Positions 21,801 through 33,800 of a stretch of DNA of 64,000 nt are shown here, piece after piece. The notes beneath the pieces were generated by a model. The model did not search any database. It was given only the letters and a program-made list of their open reading frames with translations, and was not told where the DNA came from. This stretch comes from Gymnogyps californianus (taxonomy: Eukaryota > Chordata > Aves > Accipitriformes > Cathartidae), in contig NC_059487.1 in assembly GCF_018139145.2 (NCBI RefSeq), positions 5,849,792-5,913,791 of the forward strand, in the 5' to 3' direction. The translations under genes and the position numbers were made by a program. Position 1 is the stretch's first letter. The number at the start of each line of letters is the position of its first letter.

Positions 21801-24800
21801 GGTATCGGCTTATGGGTTTTAAGCCCACTAATTAAAACATGCTAGAGAGGTTTTGCGTAGTGTCGGACTGATTACATTTCACCTATGCCGAGGGCCTGAG
21901 TGCTCCAGGTTTTTCAGGGCAGAAGCGATGCGGCTTGGCTTTCTCCCTGCCTGCAGGCAGCCGTGTTGGCTGGACACCATGTGTGGTGAGGGGAACATCT
22001 GAATAAGCTGGATCTGAACATCTGGCTTTGCAAAGGAGCACCTCGCCTGCTCGGTGCTGTCACCTCCCGTCTCCGGGGGCAGTTTTGTCTTGGGTTTTTG
22101 TACAGGACTTTTAATGTGCCCCATCTCCGAGCTGAGCCAGCCGTTGCCCAACCCAATCTGTGATCTTTTTACTGCTCTTTGTTTTAGCTCCCTTGCCTGC
22201 ACAGCGGGGGTAGTCATTCTTATCGGTGAAGCGTTTGCTCAGCTCCGTTATCTAATCACAGTGGTGTGCACTGCGAACATCCCGAAGACATGCTGGCTGT
22301 TAGCGATGCCCATCGCCTGTCCCTGTGCGAGCAGGCGTGTGACCTTCTGCATATCTTGCAGATTGCAGATGGAGGCTTGCCTGCAGTCTCAGCAGGAGTA
22401 TGGGGGGGGAATCGATGCTGAAGTCCCCATCCCTGAGCAATGCTAATGTCCCTGTCCCCACGTGTTGCGTGTGGTAGAGCAGGCTTCACCACCGAGTTAC
22501 CCCAGGGGTGCAGCCTTTGTTTAATTTTTGTGATCCTGGGAACTTGGGCACTGCTCTTTGGCTGGGACCTTCCCCTCCAGAGAGCGCTGGGACTGTTGTG
22601 TCCCTTGGGAAGTGACCCAGGTGACACCGCTGCATCGTGTTTGGCAGTCTGGCCGGGATGTAAAACTTGCCAACATTTGGGATGGAGCAGGAGCTCTGTG
22701 AGTACAAGCGCTCAGCTGAGACTGCCTTACAGTTTTGGCTGTATCACACAAGCTTCTGCTTGTGTCCTGGTCTGACCAGCTGCAGCAGCTCAGCCTGTGG
22801 ATGGTAACTTCTGAGGCTGCTGGAAGTGGAGCATGTTTGACTGTGTGTCCATCTCCTCTGTCTCTGCCGAAGTGGGATCCTGCTGGGGTCGGCGTTGCAA
22901 ACGGTTTGTGCTGAGCATCTTATCCAGGCCATGAAACTGGCTGGCAGGAGCTGTGAGACTTCTTCCAGATCAGCCCACCGTCAACCATGGTGATTGTCAG
23001 TCCTGCATGGCTGCAGAAGTACAGCAGGACCACGCTGTTGCTGGGCCATAGTTCGTTAGATGAAGGGGCCAACAGCGATAGTCTCTGCTTAATGGCGGGT
23101 CAGCCAAAGGCTAGGCTGGTGGTTTGGGTTCGGAGGTGTGTGACAGTGCTTGTCAGAGCCGGGTGGCCTGGCTGGGGCTGCAGTGAGCCCCTTGTGCTGT
23201 CTCCCCATTCCTGAACTGTTGCAGGTTCGGTAGGACCTGCTGTAAAGCACACGATGAAGGAGGGGTGCCAGGAGTCCAGGAAGAGCTTGCAGCATGTGGT
23301 GAGGAGGTGTGGGGCTTCGATCACAAGAACCCCATGCAGCTGTGAGTTTAAACCATTGGCTGAACCTTTGTATACAATAAAAGGAAATGTCTGAAGTCAG
23401 TGGAGAAGACTTTTTTTTCTTTTCTAGTGTGCTCTGAGGTTTAAGGGCAGTAGAATTCAGTGGGGCTTCAATTTTGAAGTCCTTACAATGCTTTTGAAAA
23501 GTTACCCCCCACATCCTCCCTTCTTCGCCTTGCCCAAACAAGCTTGGAGAGCGGATGGTGGAAGATGATGCTGAAATAGAGCAACTGGAAGGATACCTGT
23601 CTAGAGAAGGATAAAAGAAGAAAGGTTTGTGTGTTCAATAGATACCTGCAGCTGTAGGGAGAAAATGATTTGGTATCTGGCAGCCAGGGATGCTCACAGA
23701 AACCTGCGACTGTCCCAGCAAACATGTACCTGTGAGGCTTGTCAGCTCACTTGGTCGCGGTGTTTGCTACTGCTGGCTCTCTCCTGCCAGTATCACGTGT
23801 GAGATTGGTTTAATATCTAGCACATCCTCTGCACAGTGACTGTGTCCTGCCGTGCACGGGGGTGGGTGATCTCATGGCTTTTCCTCCGCTCCGACGTCCC
23901 TGCTCATCTGTTCCGCCGAGCATGGTTTCTCTACCGGAGCTGTTGCATCAGGCAGCGGCGGGAGGGTGTCCCCCAGACCAGGGAGAGCCCTCAGGAGGGG
24001 GACACGGTGACAACAGCTGTTCCTGAAGGGACTCTGCAGAGCTGGAGAAAGCTTTCCTTCAAAATGGTTTTAATCTTTAAGGTTTGAGGTTTTTCATGTT
24101 GCACAAAGAGCTGTTTCACATGGAAAAAGCTTTTTGACATTGATTCAAATGAGAAATTTCCTCATGTCTGAGAATTTTCTGCCTTTCTGAAGATCCCCCA
24201 GCACTTGGAGCTGCAGGCAGAGCTGTCTGCTTCTGCCATCCCTCCTGTCCCAGCTCTCCTTATCTCTGGGCACCTTGCTGCCTCTTGATATATCCCCGTC
24301 ATATATCAAACACCTTGATATATCAGACAGCAGGAGGACACATGATTGTGGAGAACCCTGAGCATTGAAAAGGCCAAGGGCTGGTGTCTCTAGCCAAAGC
24401 TGGCAACTCTAAATCTGTAGAAGTCAGCAGAGCTTTATGACACTGGCAGCCCATACTCTTGAAAGTCTCTGTGATTTTCCAACTGCTTTTCAGCTCCATC
24501 TCTGCTGCCTGTGTGGTCTGGTGGCTCTTCAGCTTGATTTGGAGCTGGGGGTCCTGAATTGGGCTGGCTGGAGAGCTGTGGGAAGCCTTCCAGAGTCTGG
24601 AACAGACCTCTCCCTTGCTTTCCTCTGCAGTGCCTACCTTCTGTTTGCAAACACTTGTGGTTCTGAGGTTTTGGTCAATCGTGTCTTCTCGTGCTGTTAA
24701 TATGGTGCCCCAATGCATGCCTGGCCGCCTCCAGGCAGGCAAACCCACATCGTCGTTCTAAAATTGTCCCGGCGAAGGTCGTGGTCCAGCACGTGAGCTT

Positions 24801-27800
24801 CCGTGAATGGGATGCTTTGCTAAGCTGACTTTGTCCACTGGCCTTGAGGATGAAATGGCTAACAGCCACAGCAGAAGGGGCAGGATGGTGCCTTATGGGT
24901 TGTTTTTTCTCCCCAACCCATTACAAATGCATTTATTTTCTTTTTCTTGGAATGTGACTTTTTTTTTTTTTTCTGCCTTGACACACAAAATCATCACGCC
25001 CAGAGCTGTGCTGCCTTGTGTTTGCAGCTCAGCCTCTCTGCTCACCCCCAGCCTTTACCCGTACGGGGCTGTGTGCAGGACTGCTGCCTTCCCGCAGATC
25101 ACTGCTGCCTTCCCACCCGTGGCCCTTGGGGAGCAACCTGCGGGGTGAATTGTCCTCAGGGACGGAGGTTGCCTTTTCCCTTTAACTTCAAAACCCATCA
25201 CCCAGGAGCTGGATGTGCGGTCACTGTGCCGTGGTCCATCCTGCTGCGCTGCCGGGACCGTGGCGTCCGGAGGGATGGGTGCGGGAGGGCCACTGCACTC
25301 TCGGCGGCATACAGTGAGGCTGTGGCTGCTCTGCTGATACCGTGAGCTGCTCCAACGCAGCGGTGTCCTGCTCTCCATCTCTGCTGGAGCTCCCCCTGTT
25401 CACTGCGGTGTGCCTTGCTCCTCTCCTCCCGGGCTTGTGCTGTGCAGGGCCCCATCCTGCTCCGTGTGAGCATCTATCCGCACTAGGACCAGACCAGCCA
25501 GGGTTGGAAATCGTTGTCACCGAGAGGGGACGTCAAGGAAGGCTGTCGTGGCAGGCTGTGCCCCGCAGGGACGCCAGGCAGAGCAGCTGCTTGAGAGTCT
25601 TTTTCCTGTTTACTTGCTCCCAGAAGTGCTGGGTGATGTGGTGATTAAAGGACATCCCTCCTGCGTGTGCCGGTGCGTCCTTCATCCCTCCTCCTCACGC
25701 TTTCCAGGGGTGTCTCCGCACGTGCGGTCCCCAGCTCGTAAGCCAGGTCAGATAACGGGGGAGGCTGTGGGCAGGGGCTCGGCAGTGTCAGGAGCACGGG
25801 ATGTCGAAGAGGACTTTAAGCCCCTTGGCACCCTGCCCTGTAGATCTGCACCCCATAAATCTGCTTTCCAGCTGGCAGAGAGGTGGGGTGGGGGGTGGCT
25901 CGGTTTGTTTGCCAAGCGTTCGGGTGCTGTCTGATGTGGTCCTTCTCGGTGCGAGCAAAGGGCAAGGCCATTGTGCTCCTGGGCTGCATCAGAGCAGAAG
26001 CAGAGAGCCTGCTGCCTCGTCTCTCCGAGCTGCTGTGCTTTCGTACCCCTGCTCTCACATTATGGTACCTCTGCCAGCGCCTGTCCCGCAGGCATCACTC
26101 ATCCACCTCTGGTTCCTCTGGCCAGGATCCCCGGGGTACTTCGGATACCTCCCTCTCCTTTGAGCCTGCGGTCCTTGTCCTGCTAATCCTTGCCAGCTCA
26201 CAGCCCTCCTCAACTTCAGAGGACCAAAAAGCTGTGCCGGGTCCCAGAGCAGACCCTGAGTGGTGCCGGGCTCCCCAGGCTTGCTGGGCAGCAGGGAGTT
26301 TGCTCTGCTGGGACACAACTTGGCTCTATGTCCCAGCAAAGCAGCAGAAATTGTTTTTTTGGTTTCCCCCCCCGCTTTGGTGTCTCATGTCATTTAATGC
26401 CTTGTGTCAGCCTGTTCTCAAGGTCTTGCTGCTGGTTGGAGTATGTTCCCTGTAATCCCCAGCAGCTCAAGCTCTGGGGCATGTTATGAAAAGGCCTAGA
26501 GATGAGGGCATGAAATTTTGGAGCATTGGCACATCAGGTTTGGTATGAACCATGGAGCAAGTCAGTGTACAAGCAGGAGGAGGTCTCCAGTTCTGGGGAT
26601 CAAATAAATCCCAGGTGAGGTCATTAAGAAAAAAACCAAACTCAAGTGGTAGAGGAGCCTGGTGTGAAGACCATCACCAAGAGCTCCTGCTTCTCCCACG
26701 TAAACCAAAGATAATGTCTCCTGTTAGGGCGGTGTGTGGCTTAGGTAGTATCTGCTCAGTGTCTGGAGATCTTCAGTTGGATGGTGCTGTAAGAAGATGC
26801 CATTGTCTGGTTATCAACCATACTGTTGCCCTGGCGATGGAAGGCAAAGCCAGCACCATCAGTGGTCCCATCATGGTTAGTGCAGATAGAGCAAAACTGG
26901 TGACGAGGAAAGAGGAGATTCATTGTTTCCATTTTTAACCACTTCGGGACAGAGCAGGTTTGCTTTCACCAGCAGCCGCTCTGGTAACTCTGCCTCTTTC
27001 TCTGGTTCACGGTGCGGTGGGTGGAAGGGACTCGCATGAAGAGTCCGAGGAGGAGGAGGTGACACGAGGAGGTGCCTCAGCTACTCCCTGCATTATCAGT
27101 GGAGACTGTACAGCCCTCTGGGGCCTCTCCTGCAGATAATGGCACAGAGGGAGATCTGGGGGAGGGCACACATCTGGAAATCACATCTGTGCTTTAGTGA
27201 ATACTCAGTCCTTGCTGTCTCAAAACAGCTTTGGAGTTGAGCATGGTGGGGGAAGAGGTCAGGCTGTTGTGGTGACCTCAAATGGCTCAGCAGCAGATGG
27301 GATCTTTATCCTATTCTTCTCTTCCCAGCTTTACCCTGACACTGAAGAGCTCAAGCCCTGGCAGGGACAGGAATAAGCCATCTCCCTGCTGCCCATTGAA
27401 TGTCCTGGCCACCAGTCATCTTTGCTGTTAAATCGCTGTCACGGAAACTTGATTGCATCGTCTGGTGGGATGGGTGAAAACTGAGTCATGGGATCTGAAC
27501 ATCACTGGCGTTTGCTGCCAGTGTGACAAATCTTTTCTGTCCTTCAGTTTTCACTCCTCGCCTTTGTGCCCTGTCCTGGGGACAGTGTGTGGTCACTCTT
27601 GTCTCCATTTGCTTTGTGGTGGGACATGACTCCCCGGGCATGAAAGAGTCAAGAAGGCCCCTATGTTGGGTGCAAAAATCCCCAAAGAGCTCCAAGGAGA
27701 GCTTGCTGCTGTTGGACACCCAGGTGCCCAGATCCACCTCTGCCAGGGCTTCCTTGTTGGCCCTGTCAAGCTCCCGGCTGTCGTGCTGTGAGCTGTGCCT

Positions 27801-30800
27801 TTGACTGCCTTGTGCACTCGGGAGCTGCTGGATTGCCATGTCTGCCCTTCTTTCCTGCTTGTTTTTTGCCAGTCTGCTTGGTCCCATCCCCTTCCCCTCC
27901 CAGGCAGCGCTGGCAGGGGGTAGGAGTCCCCCAGCTGGCTGAGAGTCTGGGGACATCAGCGACCCTGTAAGCTCAGGGAGATGGATGCGGGGATGTTGCA
28001 CAGAAGTGCTCCCTGTTGGGCCCTTTGATGGGAGACACCTTCACAGGGAGCAGCTTCCTTGAGCGTCTCACCCCCTTGCGTGCTGAGATGCAGCGCTGTG
28101 TCGGGTGCCCCTATCGATCCATCCCTGCCCTCTGCGGTACCTCTCAGATCTCCTTACCGCTGTGCGTCCGCCCGGGAGGGAGGGAGAGCGGGAGAGGCAG
28201 GCTGGAGGAGCAGACCTTCAGCTTCCCCCATCCTCCCTCTGTTTTACTGTGCTCCTGTAAGGTCATTACATTTCTCGCCGAGGCAGGGCTGAGGGGGATG
28301 GAGCCCTCGATGCCACGCAGGAAGAAGGTCACCTTGGGGGTGGCTTGTGGAGACATCCCTAGACAGACGGTCTGTCCAGAAGCACTGATACGGAGCTTCC
28401 CCTTTCCATTTGAGTCAGTGGAAGCTTGTGCCTCTCAAACAGACCAGGCTGATGACTGAAGGGTAGCTCTGCTGGCTGCCGCCAGCCTTATTTCATGCGG
28501 GAAAGGGACACCGACTTCTTCAGAGCAGCATCTGTGCAAGCAAAAACTGGGGCTTTACCCTAGCTGGAGTAGCTCTGCTTGTATTTGGGGTGGAAACGTG
28601 CTCCCATGTTCTGTGTGGTGAAGGTGCAACAAGTCCAGGGCTCTCATGGGTGCCAGCCTTGCACGTGGGAGTGGATACAACCAGCAGCCCTGGATGCCCA
28701 GCTTGGGATTTGGTAGAATCCAGAAATCTTGGTACGAACCCCCACAACTTCACGCAGACAAAATTTCCATGGAGGACAAGAGAGAGCGCCGAAGCCTCCC
28801 AGGAGGGGGATTGCTGGGGCTGTCACCTGGTGTTTGCCATCTAGCTGCCCACCTCCATGAGCTCCCCACCGCTGCCCTCGCAGGGCTGTGCTGTAGGGAC
28901 AGGGTGATGTGTCGTTCCCTCCCCCGGGATCGCTGGTGTCCAGGAAGGGGGATGTTCATGCTTCCCAGACCCACTGCTGTGCTGGGTGAATTCTGCACCA
29001 TGAACTGTGACTCTGCTTTCATACTTTGCAGACTATTCATGCTGCTCGGGGTTCACCCCTCCTCATAGCGGCTGTGCTAAAGCTGGGTGCCTGCACCCTG
29101 CTGTAGATAGATAAGATAACCTCTAAGAGAGACCCCAAACTGCAAAGTGTTGGATGGTGGGAGGATATCTTGGGGGGAGATACTAAATGGGGTCGCCCCG
29201 TTCTTCGCTCTTCCCACACTGTTCCCTGCTGGCCACCACAGAGAGGAGGTATGGGCCAGATGTACTCACTCCAGTAGTCGTGGAAGAGATGTGTCTCCTA
29301 AGAAGTTTCTTCCAACCTACCTTGCACACTTGTGTCGGGTTGGACTGAAGTGTCCATCCCTCCTTGGACTGTGAAGGGAGCCGCAGTGACCAGCTTGCAT
29401 GAGATGCTCCATTTCCACTGACATGGGACAAAGCTTGGGGGAGACTGGGAGAGCCAGCGGGAGCATAGCACCCTGTATGAGAAGTTAATCTGCTCGGGGA
29501 GGAGAGCCTGGCTGTGGGACTGGGCCAACGCTTGCTTTTTGCATCCAGCAAGCCCCACTGTGTGCCCTGCAAACACCCCTGCCAAAGGCCCTGCTGGCAG
29601 CGGAACAGCCTGAGGGGAGAGAGCAGCTGGGAGAGCAGAGAGCCGGTCCCTGTGGGGGGGTCTGGAGGTGTTCCCTGTAATAACCCTGCTAATTAACTGC
29701 TGGCTGTTAGCTGGCGTTAGAGCAGGATGCATTGGGGGATGTCTCCTACCTCCATTTCTCCCAAGCCTCTCTTCCTCCCTCTCCCTGTTGGAGAGGTGTT
29801 GGCTGCAGGTGCCTGGGGACAGGGCTACTCATGGGACATGGAAGGATTTCGGGACCGGGGGGCTCCTGGTGCTTCTTCAGGGGCTTGGACTGTGACTGCA
29901 ACAAGTGACCGTGTCTCGGGATCAGTGTCCCACCTCTGCTCCTTTGCTTTATTTGCTCTTGTGGTTTCTTGTCTGGCTTTCGGATGGACGTACTGCTGTG
30001 GCGTTCGTAGCAGGTGCTCTGGGCTGATGCGCTCCCCCGGTGACGTGCTCTCCCCGTCCCCACAGCTCCAGGGGTACAACCAAGGGGGCTGTGCAGCAGA
30101 GGCTGGGGAAGGAGATGGAGTGCTTTGCCCAAGGTAGGAAGCCCACCAGAGGTAGAGATGCGTCCAACGCCACCTTCTGAGCTGCGCTGAGGCCACGCGA
30201 TGGTGATGGACGCGGTGGCAGCGCTGGCAGGGAGGTGGCTCGGGCCGGGTGGGTCTGAGCATGAAGTTGCCCCTGGGAGGCTGAGAGCAGCAGAGTGGAA
30301 ACTGCCAGCCTTTACGTCCCTGGTCTGTGCTGGGCTGTGGGCAGAGGCTGTGAGATAGCAGCATCCTGCTTCGCTCACTTGGGGGATCAGCTTTGGTTTT
30401 TTAACTCGTATTTTCTTGCAGCTGACAGTAAGCAGGAGAGATGTGCTGATGATACAGAATAGGCAGCTGCCAGCCCACAGCTACCTCTGCTTCTAGCATT
30501 GGGAGGATGTTCGTGAGCTCTTGAAGGCCACCTGCGTGAGGCTAAAGCTGGTGGAGCAGCAAGGTCTGGGTCAGCCTGGGGAGAGGTCCGCAGTGCCCTG
30601 TAGGAGCAGGGTGATGCCTGGGCAGGACCTTTGCCTCCCTGCTCCAGCGCGTAACGTGGGTGTGTGGGATGGAGGAGGGAAGGGCGACTCCTCGCATCCT
30701 CTCCTCCGACCCGCAGAGCGATGCAGCTGCACAGCATCTCCTAATCTCCCTGCGCATCTCCTCGAGCTTCCTCTGCAGTTGATAAGGATTTTGGGGGGTA

Positions 30801-33800
30801 CAGGGGAGGGAGGAACTGGAGCTCAGAAGCCGCAGGACACGTGGCCCAGGGGCGCAGCGGAGGCAGCGGCAGCCAGAGGCATGGGCAGGAAACACGGGTG
30901 CCTGCAGAGCAGCCGCGCAGAGCAGCCGGCATGTCCCTGCGTGCCCCGCGTGGGCTGCCCAGTGCACGCTCACGGTGCCTGGGCAGAGGTGCTGGCTCCC
31001 AGGGCGGCATTTAAGCTCTCTGCCAAATCCTCCTGCTCCACGCTGATTGATAGAGATCGTTGAGAGGTGAGCCAGGATCTGAGTCGGGATCCAGGCTAGT
31101 CCCAGTCATCCTGGGCAATGGGAGCTCCCTGTTGTCCCATGTCTAGCCCATTGAGCTATTTTTTTTCCAGCATCTTCCCTCCCAAGGTGTTCTTTGCGTG
31201 GATGTCGCCGCTTCTGGGGTAGAGCTAATGCAACAGTCGCTTCATAGCAAAATGCAGTGGCTCAGAGCAAAAATTGCTGTTTGCTGATGCAGGTGGCAGG
31301 TGAGATGAAGCAAGTTGCTGGAGCAACCTGAGACACAACTGAGCCGAGTCTGGAGGGGAAAACAGCTTTACCTGCATCTTCTCCTGAGGCAGGAGAGGTA
31401 CCTGCACGTTGCAGCAACAAGAGCAGTGGGACCCAATGGCCCCCTGAGCACTAGGGTGGCTATGTCCCTCACTGGGACAGTAGTGGGGGTGAGAGAGCTT
31501 TTTACAGGGGTTTTGGTGCCTCACTGAAAGGGCAGCTTGGCCATTTTGAGTTCATAGAGGATGAGGGATTCACTGGGGCACAGGGCACTGCTGGTTTGGT
31601 GTTTACGTTGGCCTCCACGGATGCCTCAGCCTCCTGCCCTCTGAAAAATTAGTAAGGTCAAATTAGAGGCCTCAGCTGGTTTCTTGTTGTCCTGTCTGGA
31701 TAAGCCATCTGTTAACGGCATGGGATTGTCCTTCGGAAACCTGATAGCTGATGCACAGCAACACTGATGGCAGGCGCGGCAGCAAGCAAGGCCGGGAGGA
31801 GGATGCAGTAACCTCGTTGCTGCGTCTCTGTGCAGAGACATTTAATTCAACATTACCCTGTCTGCCTTAGTCTCCTCTATTAAGGGAAGCTTGTGGGGTT
31901 GAGAGGTTGAGCTATCGTCACTCTGAAAACCTATACTAATGAGAGACGCATGGCTTTTCCCTCTGAAATGTGTTTCTAATAGATTGGGGTTACTGCTTTG
32001 CTTCTTGCAGAGGGGATATAAAGTGCAGGACCCCACTTTTTGCATCATTATGGGCGCAATGTGCATTTTGTAAGAGCCACCTTAATTTTTGCAGTGCAGC
32101 CAAATTCAAGCTCAGATGGTCGCTGTCTGCCCGATTCCTCTGGCATCCCCAGTGGACGCGGGGATGGGTCCATGCGGGGACAAAAGCCGGGTTCGCCCAG
32201 AGCTTTGCAGGCGGAAGGGGCTTGATAAATAGCAAAGGGCAGGCGACAGGGCTCCAGACTGCGAGGTGCTGAAGGCTCTGGCCCCCATCCAGCAAAGCAC
32301 TTAGCACACACTCAACCGTTCCCCTGAAATCATGGGGGATTTTTGGTTGGGTTTTTCGTTTGTTTTTTGGTTTTGTTTTTTTTTTTTTGCTGAGCGGTGT
32401 TGGGTTGCAATCAGCAAATCCGAAGCATTGAGCGGGTGCGGAAGAGCCCTGGGCTGGGCAGGGTTGCTCACAGGGTGAGAAACCAGCTGGTGAACACCGG
32501 CACGAGAAGGTTGGCTGCAATCCTCCTCCAGACTCCTGCAGCTCCTAATATCTAGTGCTGGCCTGAATATCCCATTTCAAGGGGCTTCCACTGAAATATT
32601 AAGAGGGAGATGGTGCTACTTTATTCTCCATGCTGTTGCATAATAGATTTCTCTTATTTTTACCCACATGCACATACAAGTCGTGCCTTTTTTTCCTCTT
32701 TCTCCCTCGGCAGCCTTTCCCTGGGGGCCTGACCGCCCACCGGCCCTTCCAGTGATGGGAAGCCTAGGAGTGACCACAGGGTTGTGCTCCCTGGAAGCAC
32801 GCTTCCATCCTGGAAGGTAATCTGGGCTAAACCCTCTTTTTGTCAGCTTTTTTTTTTTTTTTATTTAATCAGTCTTACATCTTTCCAAAAATCCTCTGGA
32901 GGTGGAGATTTTGCAACCCTCGGAGCCCGTTCCAGGGTGTCCTTATCCTTACACGTTGCAACACCCTATCCATCAGCAGTTAAACGAGGCTTGGATGAAG
33001 TTTTGGTTTTAAAATGACTTTAAGGGTGGATCTGGTTTTCATGTAACCAGAGGGTAATTTGTTTTGTTTTGTTTTGTTTTTCTTAAATGGTGCGGGGGGT
33101 GGATCTGGGGTCGGCTTTTTCTTTCTGATGCAACCCACTCCTGCTGAAGGGAAGGCTCTTTGCCCAGAAATGTGACCATGTCCTTTTTTTTAAGTGCTGG
33201 AGGCAAACGGAGGGCCAGGCCTTTCTGCTGGTGGTAGGCTGAGGGGAAGTTTGGGAGGCTGTGAAGGGCACAACCTGTTTGCACAGCCATGGCACGGCTC
33301 AGCGTGCAACGTGGAGCCGTGTGAGGAGCTCAGAGCACCTCCGGGCTGGATGGGCTTTGCTGCCTCCTTCCCAGAGCCTCTCCTGGCTGCTCCCTGCACG
33401 CCCGCCTGGGAGGGCTGGAGGACGGCCAGCGTGCTCCAGGCCTCCCGTCTCATCTGCTGCTCATCTGTCCCTGCTTGCTGCTGGTCCCTGCTGTGAGACA
33501 TCTCAGCCCTGTCAGACCGCAGGGGAGTTTATATTCCAGCAGAGAGCTTCCCTCTACCTCTGCCATCGCTGTGGCACCGTTTTTCCTCCTCTTGCCGCTG
33601 TCCGCATGGGATGAAGACCAGTTTCTACCATCTGCAGTGACTGCTGCCTTCCACAGCATGCTCTGGGAGAGGGCGGCTTGCGGAGGAGGAGATGTGGCTC
33701 ACCTTGGTGACAGGGTACTTATCTTTGAAGTGTTCATCCTGGATTGCCTGCCACTTGTTCCTCTGCCCAGGCATGCATATGACCCACGGTGCTGGGGCCC

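Noticed and set aside
25060..25120. Duplicated ACTGCTGCCTTCCC as a minisatellite
   Set aside because: Only two short copies, close to chance in pyrimidine-rich sequence.
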